From Chara braunii (taxonomy: Eukaryota > Streptophyta > Charophyceae > Charales > Characeae): a DNA stretch of 64,000 bases. Location: contig BFEA01000391.1 in NCBI GenBank assembly GCA_003427395.1, positions 1,372,494-1,436,493 of the forward strand, written 5' to 3'. The position numbers and the translations under genes were made by a program. Positions 20,408 to 32,182 of this stretch are shown here, piece by piece. The notes under the pieces were generated by a model. That model made no database searches, was not told where the DNA came from, and saw only the letters and a program-made list of their open reading frames with translations. Numbering within the stretch: the first letter of the stretch is position 1; every line of letters starts with the position of its first letter.

Positions 20408-21409
20408 TGCAGTAACCCATGTTCTGCAGCAGTCTGGGCCCTCGAAACGGAGCCCAGAGGACGCAGGCCAAACCCGGCCTGCACCAGGCAGTGTGACCAC
20501 ACACTGCACATGGGAAAATCAAAAGTCTAAGTCAACTGTCACGTCAAAGGTACCGCACCCAGGCCCTTGGTCGGATACACTCACTTGTTGTGCGCAGGTA
20601 CCCAGACAGCATCGAGGCCAGAAGGAATTTGATTTCAGGTTAATCTGGGCCGATACTTGCATTGAAATCTGGACGGCTGAGGGATGCAGCATCCGGGGTC
20701 CAGACCCCGCGTCAACGCTACTAAAGCGCTGACTTCCTGGCTTTGGCATTCATTCAGTCTTGCGTCAATGCTGACTTCACGCGTTGACGACGTGACGCTG
20801 GCTCGGCGCTGCGATGCTGGTGGACACTGGCTTTGTGCTGGCACTTGGGAGATCACGGCGATGCACGGCTGGCTCAGCATGGTGGCTGGCTGGCTATTGT
20901 CTTCAAGGCATGCTGATGTGGCAGCTGCCACACGTTTCTGCTGACGTGGCCGCTGCCACGTATTCTATCTTCTGACATGGCTGGGCTACATGACCGGCAC
21001 TGCTGTTCTGATTCTTCGTCACTCGGGAGGAGATCATGACTGTGGGATGATTGTGGACACGTACCTGGTTATCTTGAGGTCGACATTGCTCCAGTACGTT
21101 GATGAGGGTCNCTCCAGTACGTTGATGAGGGTCTGATCGACGTGCCACGTGGCACACTAGAATAAAACTTTAAATGTGTGTTCAGACTATTGATTATCTA
21201 AGGTGGTGATCGAGGAGGAAACCCGAAGCAGGAGTGGGTCTTGTTCTCTATTCCTCTTATTCGTCTAATCTCCCCCCTCTCTCCTTCGTCTGTGTATGAT
21301 TATCCCATCTCATTCTATCTGGACACGATTATGATTATTGATAATCATCAGCGGGTTGACATTCATCTAGACTTGCATTGTTGACAAGTGTCTTCACGAT
21401 CTGGGTTCA
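20408..21409 (+). repeat. 5' LTR of element C
   Basis: Matches 27997-28951. Contains GCTGATGTGGCAGCTGCC near 20910 and TGACGTGGCCGC near 20942, and ACGTACCTGG at 21059-21068 (350 from the end). A 23-base segment, CTCCAGTACGTTGATGAGGGTC and neighbours, occurs twice around the single N at 21111 but once in the 3' LTR. Confidence 0.9.
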
Positions 21410-21417
21410 TTGCTATT

Positions 21418-21429
21418 TGGTATCTGAGC
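21418..21429 (+). other. Primer binding site of element C
   Basis: TGGTATCTGAGC, one change from the initiator tRNA-Met complement TGGTATCAGAGC, eight bases after the LTR end, a wider gap than in the other elements. Confidence 0.65.
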
Positions 21430-21660
21430 ATACTCCTGATGACAACGCGCGCCAGGTAAGTGATACGTGCGTGTATGATGTGATGATAACGAGATCTGAT
21501 GTGGACAACGACGAAGACCGCCGGTTTTGCTGACGAGGCATGGACTTCGCTGGCGAGAAGACCGAATCCCGTCACGATTTCTGATGCGGCAGACGGGATC
21601 GCGATCAAGAAGTGCCCACGCGCCAGCCAGGATCGCGAAAGTAAGGCATCACGATCCCGT

Positions 21661-22060
21661 GCTGACATGGCATATTATGTGCCACATCTAAAGACTTGTT
21701 TGCTGGAAATTGCTAACGTGGCATTCTCATGATGCATTAGCAGTTGAGACGCGACCAGGTCCGGAATAGGTGCTGACGTGGCCTTTGGGGAAGTCAAGGA
21801 TGATCGCTGACGTGGCAGGGAGATTTATCACACCAGTCCCTGACGTGGTGATTACGTGTTGACGTGGCATAGGTCTCCATTGGCTGACGTGGCATTGTCT
21901 GATTGGCTGAGGCAGCGACGGTATCACACCAAGACGCGAGGAATTGGCAAGTGGGAAGGATCAGAGTACACATTTGCTGACGTGGCATTCCGTGATTGGA
22001 CATGATGTGCTGACGTGGCAGATTTGCTATGTTGGTATGCCAGGGATGACACGTGGCAGG
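21661..22060 (+). promoter_or_regulatory. Array of TGACGTGGCA motifs in the leader of element C
   Basis: Ten copies or near copies of gcTGACGTGGCa on the plus strand in 400 bases: about 21661, 21712, 21773, 21806, 21841, 21860, 21883, 21976, 22009 and a CACGTGGCAG at 22053. Spacing is irregular (20-90 bases) and the sequence between copies differs. TGACGTGG is a bZIP recognition core in plants (C-box/G-box hybrid). Regulation by bZIP factors is inferred. Confidence 0.6.
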
Positions 22061-22485
22061 CAGGTGGCTGCCAAGTAAAAGTTGCACCTTGAAGACGAAG
22101 GTGGTACGGCTGATTGAACGGCTGACTGGACAGCTGTAGTGCCAGCTGTCAAGAGGGGTGCTGTAACACATTGGCAACAGGAACCACACATAGGGAAAAA
22201 AAAGAAGATTGTTGACACATTGTTGTTGATTGATGTTGGCATACTTACCTGTCATTTGCTGTGTTGTGGTGTTGTGCGTACTTACTTGTATGTTGTATCT
22301 GATCACACGGGCTTGAGGTGGTACCTGTACACTCTTGATTAGAACGTCATCACACAGACAGACAAAGAGCATCAAAAATTAGAATTAAAAATAATTGTAT
22401 TTATTTTCTTCCTCGGTTGTTTAAAATTCTTATTGTCATAGAATAGTGCGGCCGTGGAATTTATTATTGTTATTGATTATTTATT

Positions 22486-24353
22486 GTGCGGCAGACTTAC
22501 ATCACAATGTCTCTTTTTTGGAATTGTTTGAAATTGTCTGTGCTTAAACGATTTATTCCCTTTCTCTTCTATCCAGTCTCACTCATCTTCGGTATTGATG
22601 AGGAGACCCCTGACCTTCGAACCAGGCATCAAGTGGATGAGCGGAAGAAGGTTCTGAATGCCCGCTTGGACCAACGGATTTCTGACCTTCGTGGCGCAGG
22701 TGCCAAAGTCGAGGCATACGTGCTAGACAAGTTCGATTTGAAGGCAGCACGAGCTGCTATCGAACATGCTAAATTAGGCACCGACATCATACAGATTTAG
22801 GATGTACTAATCAAGTGTCGACAGACATTTGATGAGTATGTCATTGAGCAACTTAGGAAGATTGCAGACCAGAAAGAGGAGAAAGAAATAATTGTGTCTC
22901 AAGAAACTGTGGATGAAAATATCAGACAGTTAGAAGAAGCACTGTAGAAGGAGAAGAAAAATAAAGAAGAATTGAGGAAGAAAAGGAGTGAACAACAAGA
23001 ACAGAAAATCAAAGAAATCAGACAAACTGTCGTCAAGACCGAAGGGGAAGAGCAGGAAATTTCTTTAGATCAACTTGTGACTTACCTAGCCCACCTTGAA
23101 ATGAAAATTGATCAGTATGGTGAACAGATGCAGACACAGATTGATGATATGGCCGCAGGACTACGGACAATCACAAATCTGGTCAAAGGAAAGCACCAAG
23201 TGGTTGAGGAAGTCAAAATAGAAAAAGAATAAAAACCAAAGAAATTATTAGGAGATGTCATCAAGTCTCTAAATGGAGAGACTCAAAAACCAGAAGAAAG
23301 GAAACCGGAAGAAAAGAGAGGGGAGCCTTCGAGTCCGCCGAAGTCTCGAAATGGAAAGAAAGACATCACCACACAACCTGAGAAACCAAAGAGAAAAGAG
23401 AAAGTCAGAATGAAGTTGCCTTTCACGTTCTGCAACAAGAAAGATAAAAATTTGTTGCTTTGGATTGCCGAAATTCAGACTTATTGCAGTACGGCCCCTG
23501 TGGAACCCAAATCTCAAGTTGCTTTCTCTACTTCTTGTCTTGGTGGGGAAGCAAAAGAATGGGTTCTGGCCGAAGCCAATGCAACGGGGTTTGATGATAT
23601 AGGGGAGTGGTCTGCTACATTGACATTGAGCAGTTCCTGAGTAAAATCAAGGAACGCTGCTTGGATAAGACGACGACCGACAAGGCCTTTGAACAGCTCA
23701 CTACCATCGGACAGAAACATTGGACCTCGGTAGAAGCCTTGTCTTGGGAAGTGGATCGGTTGCTGCAGGTTCCTGGTTTGAACTTACAAGACAACCAAGT
23801 CTTGTATATTTATTCCCACGCTCTGCCCGAGCCCATCTGGGAACAACGCGTGACAGAGTCCAAATCTGGCAAGTACAATTACAGGCAGTTTCGTGATTTG
23901 GCTCTCCAACGAGAGCAAACGACTTCTCAGGTAAAGAATTTGTATACATCTGTTGTTAAGTTTGGTGGTGATGCAGGTGCAGGATCAGGTAAGCGGATAC
24001 TTTGGCGCCAAAAGCGCCAGGACCACACCCTCGTCGTCTTTGATGACGATACTGTGGAGAAGTGGCCATTGGAGGCCAAGGGTGTGGCAAGCAGCAGGGA
24101 GTCTGGGAAGGGGGAAGTCACAGTTGTCGTGGTCAACAAGGGAGGACCACGACCACCAGTGAAGAAGAAGAAACCATGCTCATTTCCCGAGCATCCCGGA
24201 ATTACGGCTCGGAAGCCATGGGAAAAGATGGGAATGTCACAAGAAACCTGGCAGGAGCGGATGGATAAGGCACAGTGCCTGAAGTGTGGTACTGCACACC
24301 ATGTGATTGCATGGTGCCCGTTAATCCGTAACCCAAAAGCGAGTCGTCAGTAG
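22486..24353 (+). pseudogene. gag of element C, broken
   Basis: Gag in one frame from 22486 to 23640 with TAG at 22798 and 22945 and TAA at 23230, then a frameshift to the frame of 23607-24353. The first half is Glu/Lys/Gln-rich and strongly helical (KRSEQQEQKIKEIRQTVV near 22980-23035), a likely coiled coil. The capsid part holds MKLPFTFCNKKDKNLLLWI (about 23410-23466) and GGEAKEWVLAEA (about 23540). A CCHC zinc knuckle CLKCGTAHHVIAWC is at about 24277-24318. Two of the stops fit CAG-to-TAG changes. The hydrophobic stretch at the first ATG is odd for Gag, so the true start may lie at about 22590 (IDEETPDL). Confidence 0.75.
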
Positions 24354-24385
24354 GAGTAGCATCTGCTCCTACTGAGCCAAAGGGT

Positions 24386-25119
24386 TTGGACCAAGATGAA
24401 GGTAACGCGCTGACGACCCCTTCTAACCCTTCGACTTGCATGGAAGAGGATGGTTCTTCTTCGGCCCATCGTCCGGAACACCCTGAACCTGTCTTATATA
24501 TTGTATCTCTGGACGACTCTCTTGACGAGATTGGTAACGAGTTGCTAGCATTACGAAGTTCAAGGGCTAAGAAATCTAAGTCTAAGAGTGACCTACTACT
24601 CGCAGACTTAGAGATTGCACATACACGCGTAGGCTATTGGACTCGGGATCGACGCGATCCTACATATCCGAGAAAGCAATCCGCAAGTTGCATCTCGGAA
24701 TGAAGGTGAAAGATTTGTCTCGACCTATCACGCCTATCTTAGCTGATAGGCGCACGATCACTATCTCGCAATGTGTTGATTGTTTCAAGTGTCGATCTCG
24801 CACCAAGGAAGAAAAACAGATTCTTCACGAGGTATCCTTTCTTGTGGAAAAAAACTTACCATTTGATCTGATTGTGGGAATGGATTGGCACGAGGAAGCT
24901 AACCCAGAAATTAAGTTCAAAGAAAAGACAGTACAACTTCGGGATGCATACTCAAAATTGAAACCAATCAAACTATATCATAAGTCTGGCTGTGACTCTT
25001 CTTTGTCTTTTTGTTGTATGAGTTACCCAAATTTTCGGTCGATGGTTTCAAAAAAAAAGTTGGAGCAGAAAGTAATGATGGTCTTGATAAATAAAGTAGG
25101 GGAATGCTCTACTTCCTAG
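24386..25119 (+). pseudogene. protease region of element C
   Basis: A frameshift separates the Gag-Pol linker (24386-24660) from the protease frame (24637-25119). The active site reads MDSGSTRSYISEKAI, a standard D-S-G. The flap-side motif is FDLIVGMDWHEEANP. The frame ends at the TAG at 25117. Its reading frame differs from gag. Confidence 0.75.
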
Positions 25120-26460
25120 CCTCCTTCGATTAAAAAACTCCTAGAGGAGTATAAAGATCTGCACAATGAACCAACAGGAATCACTAAACGTGCTATCAAA
25201 CACACGATCGAAATTATTCCTGGTAGTAAGATTCCCGAGGGCCCTATCTACCGAATGTCTCTTAGGGAACTTGAGGAACTTAAGAAACAATTGCAGGACT
25301 TAACAGAGAAAGGATGGATTCGCCCCAGTTCTTCTCCTTATGGTTCCCTTGTTCTCTTTGTGCCCAAGAAGGAAGGTGAGTTACATCTTTGTATTGATTA
25401 TAGAGGGTTGAATGTCGTCACTGTTAAGAATGTCGAACCTCTTCTACGTATTGACGACTTGTTGGACCAAATGCAGGGCTGTAAGTTTTTCAGTAAGATT
25501 GATCTGAAGTCTGGGTACCATCAGATCGAGGTGGACCCTGCAGATCAACACAAGACTGCATTTCCGAACAAGGTATGGTCACTATGAGTACGTGGTTATG
25601 CCTTTCAGACTGACAAACGCCCCAGCGACCTTTCAAAGGTCCATGAATGAATTGTTTCGTCAATGGTTGGATCAATTTGTCATTGTCTATCTCGATGACA
25701 TTCTAGTGTATAGTAAGACACTAGAAGAATATGAAAAACACTTACGTCTTGTACTGGGAAAGTTGGGGAAGTTGCGTGGGGCATCTTTAAGTTAAACCCA
25801 AAGAAGTATGAGTTTGCTAAGTCCGAAGTCTTATACTTAGGACGTATAGTAAACGAAGATGGCCTAAGGCCAGAGGAAAAGAAGATATCAGCAATTAAAG
25901 ATTGACCACGACCTAAGTCGATAACTGAACTAAGATCTTTCTTTGGTTTGGCAAGCTATTATAGGAAGTTTGTTAGAAACTTTTCACTGATCGCCGCTCC
26001 AATGAGAAGATTGTTAAAGAAAGAAACTATATGGTTAGGGGACAAGGACTGTGAGTTTTCTTTAAGAAATTGAAATATTCACTGACTCACTATCCCATTC
26101 TAAAAATTGTTGATCCATCTCTTCTTTTCATCGTCACTACTGATGCAAGTAAATACGGAATTGGCGCAGTACTGCAACATAATGATGGCAATGAGAATAG
26201 ACCCGTGGCGTTCATGTCTGTCCGATTACCGTCGGAAAATATCGCCAACTCCACCTATGAAAGGGAACTATATGCACTAGTCTGCGCACTGAACACCAGG
26301 AAACACTACTTGTTAGGGAGACATTTCACTGTGTACTCAGACCACTCTGTCCTGAAGTGGATAAAAACACAGCCTAGACTCTCCGATAAGCTGGTACGAT
26401 GGTCTGCTTTTTTTTATACTTTAAACTATCAAAGGTAAGTCTAATGTTGTTACCGATGCA
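25120..26460 (+). pseudogene. reverse transcriptase and RNase H of element C, broken
   Basis: RT motifs in order: [52 protein letters not shown], a frameshift near 25572, then [14 protein letters not shown] and the intact active site [12 protein letters not shown] (25678-25713). The connection region near 25800-26060 is out of frame. RNase H at 26070-26438 has VTTDASKYGIGAVL, STYERELYALV and a segment starting YSDHSVLKWI. Confidence 0.85.
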
Positions 26461-27955
26461 TTGTCCAGACGATGTGATTTCTTTGGTACTATTGTCTCCT
26501 ACTTGGATGTTGAGAATGACCTGAAAGACAGAATTCGTAAAGGATATGCTACTGATCCTATTTGGAAGCCTATCATGAATGTCCTTGCGAAGGATCCATC
26601 TTTATTTCCCAACTACAGAATAGTCGACGATTTGCTTTTCTTGATAGTCTAAACTGAACAACGATTGTGTATTCCTCATCAGGAAGAAATAATAATTGGG
26701 GAATGTCACGACTTTGAAGGGCATTTTGGGTTCAAGAAAACTTACGCAGAGGTTAGAGAACGCTTTGAGTGGAGGGGACTGAAAGAAGACGTACTAACTT
26801 ATGTTCGTACATGTCTGGTATGCCAGAGAAACAAACCTTCACATGAGAATCCACTCGGTTTTCTAAAACCGTTACCGATTCCAAGTGAACCAGGTGAGTC
26901 AATTTCGATTGATTTTATGAATCTTACCAGTGCCATAATGACAATAGTCTGGTTATTGTGGACCGTTTCTCTAAGTATGCCATGTTCATTCCCTTACCCG
27001 CAGAGGCACGGATAAAACTTGTGATCCAAAAATTTCAGATGTGATGGGTGACTGAATACGGATTTCCCCTATCCATTGAGTCTGATCGTGATGCCAGGTT
27101 CACAAGTATACCATGGCAAAAGCTCATGGAAGCATACGGTACATGACTCACCATGCCGTCAGTGCGACACTCTAAAACGAATGGACAAAGTGAGCAGATG
27201 AACCGTGTGTGCCAGCAACTTTTGCGCATGTATGTGAGACCCGATCAGGTTGATTGGGACGAGAACTTACCCAAGATAGCAAGTGCATACAATAGTAGTG
27301 TTCATACCGCTACAGGGCGTGCACCTAATGCACTGCACAAGGGGTGGAAACCTAAGCGTCCCATTGATGTGTTAATAAGGGACCAGTTCCTTAGATTATC
27401 TCTAGGGACATGAGAGTATGCAGTACTGTTTCAAGAAGACATTAAGAAAGTAAAAGACGTTCTGAAGAAAGCTCAGGACCAAATAATTGAACAAGCTAAC
27501 AAGCATCGCCGACCCTCAACATTCAAGGAAGGTGATCTAGTTTGGGTCACGTCCAAAGAGTTTTCGTTGGAAGAAAATGTGTCTCAGAAACTTCTGCCCG
27601 TCTATTTTGGACCCTGGGAATTGGGGATCCAGAGGGACCATCTTATCGAATTGATATTCCCCCGCATCTCAAAACGTATCATGTCTTTCATGCGTCCAAA
27701 TTGTTACCCTATGTAGAAGGAAAAGAGTTCCCACATAGACCTTCTATGATTCCGCCAAACATGGACGACGGATATGAAGTAGACAGAATCATAGAGCATA
27801 GGTACTTTTCCATAGGTGGACGTGGATGACGCAGAAGCAGTTCAAGGTACGTTTCAAATCTCAGGCACCATCTGAGGACAGATGGTTCAGTAAACGAGAA
27901 TTACTCGAAACTGCTTCTGATATTGTATCTGCATATGAACGTGGGTTAAAGTCTT
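26461..27955 (+). pseudogene. integrase and chromodomain-like tail of element C, broken
   Basis: HHCC zinc part (ECHDFEGHFGFKKTYAEV to CLVCQRNKP, about 26700-26840), then ISIDFMNLTS and, past frameshifts, SEQMNRVCQQLLR and YNSSVHTATGRAP (27188-27330). The tail (27500-27955) holds a segment with FKEGDLVWV, YFGPWE, DGYEVDRIIEHRYF and, past a TGA at 27827 and a shift, KVRFKSQAPSEDRWFSKREL ending in VSAYERGLKS. A GGRG is present where A, D and G have an AT-hook, but no PPK follows. Confidence 0.8.
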
Positions 27956-27996
27956 AGTTATTTCTGCGATGGAACTCGAAAATGGGTCGGCAAGAA

Positions 27997-28951
27997 TGCA
28001 GTAACCCGTGTTCTGTAGCAGTCTGGGCCCTTGAAAAAGAGCCCAGACGACGCAGGCCAAACCCAACCTGCGCCAGGCAGTGTGACCACACACTGCCGGT
28101 GGGAAGATCAAAGTCTAAGTCACCTGTCTGGTCAAAGGTACCGCACACTCACTTGTTGTGCGCAGGTAACCAGACAACATCAAGGTTAGAAGGAATTCGG
28201 TTTCAGGTCAATCTGGGCCAATACTTGCATTGAAATCTGGACGACTGAGGGATGCAGCATCCGGGGTCCCGACCCCGCGTCAACGCTACTAAAGCGCTAA
28301 CTTCATGACTTTGACATTTATTCAGTCTTGCGACAATGCTTACTTCACGCGTTGGCGACGTGACGCTGGCTCGACGCTACGATGCTGGTGGACACTGGCT
28401 TTGTGTTGGCACTTGTGAGATCATGGCGACACACGGCTGGCTTGACATGGTGGCTGACTGGCTATTGTCTTCAAGGCATGCTGACGTGCCAACTGCCACA
28501 CATTGCTGCTGACGTGGCCGCTGCCACGTATTCTATCTTCTGACGTGGCTGGGCTACATGACCGGCATTGCTGTTCTGATTCATCGTCACTCGGGAGGAG
28601 ATCATGACTGTGGGATGATTGTGGACACGTACCTGGTTATCTTGAGGTCGACATTGCTCCAGTACGTTGATGAGGGTCTGATCGACGTGCCACGTGGCAC
28701 ACTAGAATAAAACTTTAAATGTGTGTTCAGACTATTGATTATCTAAGGTGGGATCGAGGAGGAAGCCCGAAGGAGGAGTGGGTCTTGTTCTTTATTCCTC
28801 TTATTCATCTAATCTCCCCCTCTCTCCTTCGTCTGTGTATGATTATCCCATCTCATTCTATCTGACACGATTATGATTATTGATAATCATCAGCGGGTTG
28901 ACATTCATCTAGACTTGCATTGTTGACAAGTGTCTTCACGATCTGGGTTCA
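27997..28951 (+). repeat. 3' LTR of element C
   Basis: Matches 20408-21409 with substitutions and a shorter stretch near 28140 (the CAGGCCCTTGGTCGG segment is missing). ACGTACCTGG at 28627-28636. Ends ATCTGGGTTCA. Confidence 0.9.
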
Positions 28952-28956
28952 ATGGA

Positions 28957-29024
28957 AGAGAGGGAAAGAAGAAGAAGAAGAAAGAAAGAAGAAGAAGAAA
29001 GAAAGAAGAAGAAAAAGATGTACA
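28957..29024. repeat. GAA/GAAA microsatellite
   Basis: GAAGAAGAAGAAGAAAGAAAGAAG and similar, directly after element C. Confidence 0.85.
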
Positions 29025-29104
29025 CCAGCAAAGACCAACGATAATTCCCTTCTTCTTGCGAACCACTCTCCTCCTTCTTTTCTCCTCTTCTCTTTATTCA
29101 CAAT

Positions 29105-29127
29105 AAATAATAATAATAATAATAATG
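29105..29127. repeat. TAA microsatellite
   Basis: (TAA)7 tract, AATAAATAATAATAATAATAATAATG. Confidence 0.85.
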
Positions 29128-29199
29128 TTGAATGGCTGAACCAGAATCAACGTCCGAGTCCCTCTTCTACTGCAGGTACAACACAAGGTCCACCGTAGC

Positions 29200-29880
29200 C
29201 ATGACCACCCTTCTCCTTTCTATTCCTGAAGGCCGAGGCAATGGCGGGACTGCTAGGGCCTTGCCCTGATGTGTAAAAGACAACTCAAAGCAGCTATGAC
29301 TGCTCTAGACCCTGCCCCGAAGCTTCTTGGTGTAGCTCTACCCCAACTGGGGCCTTCCAGATGCAGCGCCCACCCAGGTGATGAAGATGGCGTCCCCCAT
29401 TGCCAGGTAAGTACCTGTGGCGCTCCCCCTTCATAGTCCTTGTCTTCCTCCTCCTCCAGCCCTTTCTCCTCCACCATAGCCGATGACCTGGTGGAGAGTT
29501 GGGCGCTCCTTCCTCCCCAACAGCACTGCTCCAGCCTGCGCTCCAAGTAGTGTGTCGCCAAATTTGCACACCGGAGAATGAGGAGCTCTTTGCTCCTCCT
29601 GGAGATATAGCGGCCTGCTTGCCACTTGGGCGGTGACTTCCAGGCCGCACAGCCTCTCAGCAACCAGTACCTCCTTCCTTTTGGAGGGAAACATCATTGC
29701 AGACTCTGATATTGCCCGTACAGGCCCTAAACTCAGACTACTTGGACTGGTACCCGCCTAGACCTAGCCTACAACTACTGGGCCTTTAAAAATGCCAACT
29801 TTTGTCTTCTTCTGCTCGGCCTCGAATACCCGACCCATCTACTACTACTTGGTGTGGTATTGACCTATCTGATACTTGAG
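29200..29880 (-). repeat. Probable LTR remnant, minus strand
   Basis: No gene. On the minus strand it carries TACTTACCTGGC (29401-29413 on the plus strand as GCCAGGTAAGTA), the box found in other LTRs here, plus CATAGCTGC near 29297 and a GAGGAGC/GCTCCTC inverted repeat near 29580. No second copy or LTR end was found, so this is a tentative call. Several overlapping open frames here are probably chance. Confidence 0.3.
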
Positions 29881-29922
29881 TGCTTTCCCCGCTGCAACCC
29901 TCAAAGCCACGACCACAGGTAA

Positions 29923-30428
29923 GTACCAGCCCTTTGGGCCTCTTGACGAACAAGTGCCCCTTGCGGGTTACACACATACTCAAGCTGACAAGCACTCAGA
30001 CAAGCAAGCAGACCAGCAAGCCTGCACACACACAGACTTAGAAAACTCAGCAACAAACGGGAACCTCAACAAGGCATACATTCCATTGGCAAAACTCAGA
30101 AATCAGCTGTGTCTCAGTCCGTGTTTGGCAAGTCCTTACAGGGATGACTTTAGGAGCAGCTTATTCCTTAGTAGGTACCAGCCCTTTGGGCCTCTCGACG
30201 AACAAGTGCCCCTTGCGGGTTACACACATACTCAAGCTGACAAGCACTCAGACAAGCAAGCAGACCAGCAAGCCCGCACACACACAGACTTAGAAAACTC
30301 AGCAACAAACGGGAATCTCAACGAGGCATACATTCCATTGGCAAAACTCAGAAATCAGTTGTGTGTCTCAGTCCGTGTTTGGCAAGTCCTTACAGGGATG
30401 ACTTTAGGAGCAGCTTATTCCTTAGTAG
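29923..30428 (+). repeat. 252-bp tandem duplication
   Basis: Two adjacent copies starting GTACCAGCCCTTTGGGCC, at 29923 and 30175, nearly identical with a two-base indel near the end. Each contains Q/A/D/K/H-rich short codon runs, giving a 236-codon open frame at 29876-30586. The unit is 84 codons long, so the frame carries through, but the indel changes the frame of the second copy end. A host repeat peptide cannot be excluded; I judge it non-coding. Confidence 0.8.
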
Positions 30429-30844
30429 TGTTCCTTTGTGAATGCAGTACATCTTGGTCACAATACCCTCACAGCGCGACTGAGCATTGCAGTCGTACTT
30501 TCTCCACCGGACTGTTGCCAATCCAAGAATTGCACCATGATGTCCACATCATTTCTGTCTCTTGCCAGTCAAGCACGACGCTCTAATAGTTTAGTTTCTA
30601 AAGAGTGTGCATGATTTGACACTATAGTCCCTAGATCCTCTTCTGTCCCCAGAGGTTTGTTTCTGTTTAATTTGTTTGTTTGTGAACTTGAAACTTCTGT
30701 TGGCGCCATGCATAACTACAGTATGGGCGGACTTTGTGTGATTGATGTTGTGCCAACAATGTTCACAACGCCTAGCAGTGTCAGAGCTAGCACTCAAGAG
30801 TACACACTCACCTCCCATCCTTCCGAGTCTCGTTTCATAATTAG
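30429..30844. other. Unassigned sequence before element D
   Basis: No gene, repeat or RNA gene recognised. It takes the place where most of the 5' LTR of element D should be. Confidence 0.4.
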
Positions 30845-30903
30845 CAATGTGATTGTGCATGCTGGACATTGTCATCTCGCTGTTGCTCATTTCCCTTGCA
30901 ATT

Positions 30904-30921
30904 TGGTATCGGAGCTGGTTC
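30904..30921 (+). other. Primer binding site of element D
   Basis: TGGTATCGGAGCTGGTTC, identical to the site in element A, three bases after the LTR end. Confidence 0.85.
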
Positions 30922-32182
30922 GAACTGCGCTCATTGGTTCTTCGCAATAGCTGTTCGGTGCTTCGCATGAGGTGTGGGGCAGTGATAAGGCTTGGGCGTG
31001 GAACGTTAGGCGGCCAGGGTCGTGTGGGCGAGCCAGGAAGCTATGTGGTGACATTAGGGGTGTACGTTGGATGATGAGAGTTCGCTGATGTGGCATTTAA
31101 GCTGAGGTGGAACTGCATTCTATTGTTGGTTGTGCCAAGGCAAAGACCGGTTCAGCATAAATGCACATTAGGTTGCCTGTGAGAAATCTGTGGTTGGGGG
31201 CAGCATTATGAGGTGCGTTGCTCTCTTCCTTATCTACCCTCTCCATTACTTCTTACCGTGAGGAAGTGAGTTATGTCTCGAGAGTCCTCTTAATGTGAGG
31301 TGTTGTGAGCGCTCAACCTTGAGAGTCGACATTCTTCCTGGGCAGCAAGCTGGTGGGAGACGGGCGATGCTTCTGAAGGGCCCTGGACGAAGCACTCGGG
31401 TCACGGTCACCATGTCAACCCACTGGGACTAGTACACGCATGCTTTGCCGCAAGTCCTTGGTTTTGCTGCTGCGCAGTAAAGGTCATGCAGGGCATGCCA
31501 ACCCTTTGAACATACGCTTACCAGACCGTCTTTAAATATTTCTGGCGGGGACTCGGTGTTGACTCTGGCTGTGATCGTCGTCCTGATTGCGACGTTAAAG
31601 AATTCATGAGGACCGTGGGGTTTGTCCTTAAACTGCCTCTTGATCAGCCAGATCAAACTGGGTGTAAGGCTCGTTGCATGTGAGGATAAATAAGGTGCAG
31701 GGGCTGGCCGATTTGGCATAGACTTGGGGCACAGGGGTGGGCCGGATTGCACACCTTCAGACACGCTGCTCAACCAGATGCTCAGGACGTTGACACAAAG
31801 TGATTACTCAAGAGAGATACAGGGAAAGGGTTGGATTCCGGTAACTGTTCGCAGTGGTACTAATTAGACAAACTGCCATCCAGCATGCATCTCAACAGGC
31901 AGATTATTTTATTTTTGATTATGTAGTTGTTACGGACTTGTTAACAACTGACAGACAACTGCAGATAGGTTACTTCTTTTCCTTGTTGCATTGTATTCTA
32001 TGTAAGAGAAATCTAAAAATAGAAGTGAACTTACCTGTAGGACCTGACATTGATTGTTGGTTACCGCTTGACTACTTCTCTCTAGGTTTACCAGAATTAA
32101 TTGATGATTCATACTCGGTTGTGTGTCATGCTGAGGTAGGATTCAGCGTGAACTCTAGTTTAGATCACACACACTGTAGCTC
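30922..32182 (+). other. Untranslated leader of element D
   Basis: No gene in 1.26 kb. GCTGATGTGGCA at about 31084, GCCTCTTGATCAGCC at about 31633 and GGGGCACAGGGGTGGGCC at about 31726, all shared with A, G or H. It ends with CACTGTAGCTCATGAGTGATG around the gag start. Confidence 0.6.

Larger units (their letters stand above)
20408..28951 (+). mobile_element. Ty3/gypsy LTR retrotransposon, element C (both LTRs)
   Basis: An 8.5-kb element bounded by LTRs 20408-21409 and 27997-28951 that match each other, starting TGCAGTAACCC and ending GGGTTCA. Primer site at 21418, long leader, gag, then pol with protease, reverse transcriptase, RNase H, integrase and a chromodomain-like tail. Several stops and frameshifts. 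No exact target-site duplication could be read. It is a family separate from A/D/G, with a canonical protease site and a coiled-coil Gag N-terminus. Confidence 0.9.

Noticed and set aside
21661-22060. Possible CRISPR-like array of TGACGTGGCA
   Set aside because: Units are only 10-12 bases, spacing is irregular, and the setting is a eukaryotic retroelement leader.
20403-28956. Target-site duplication of element C
   Set aside because: Left flank gagag and right flank atgga do not match.
28920-29198. Lys/Glu-rich 92-codon frame
   Set aside because: Translation of the GAA microsatellite.
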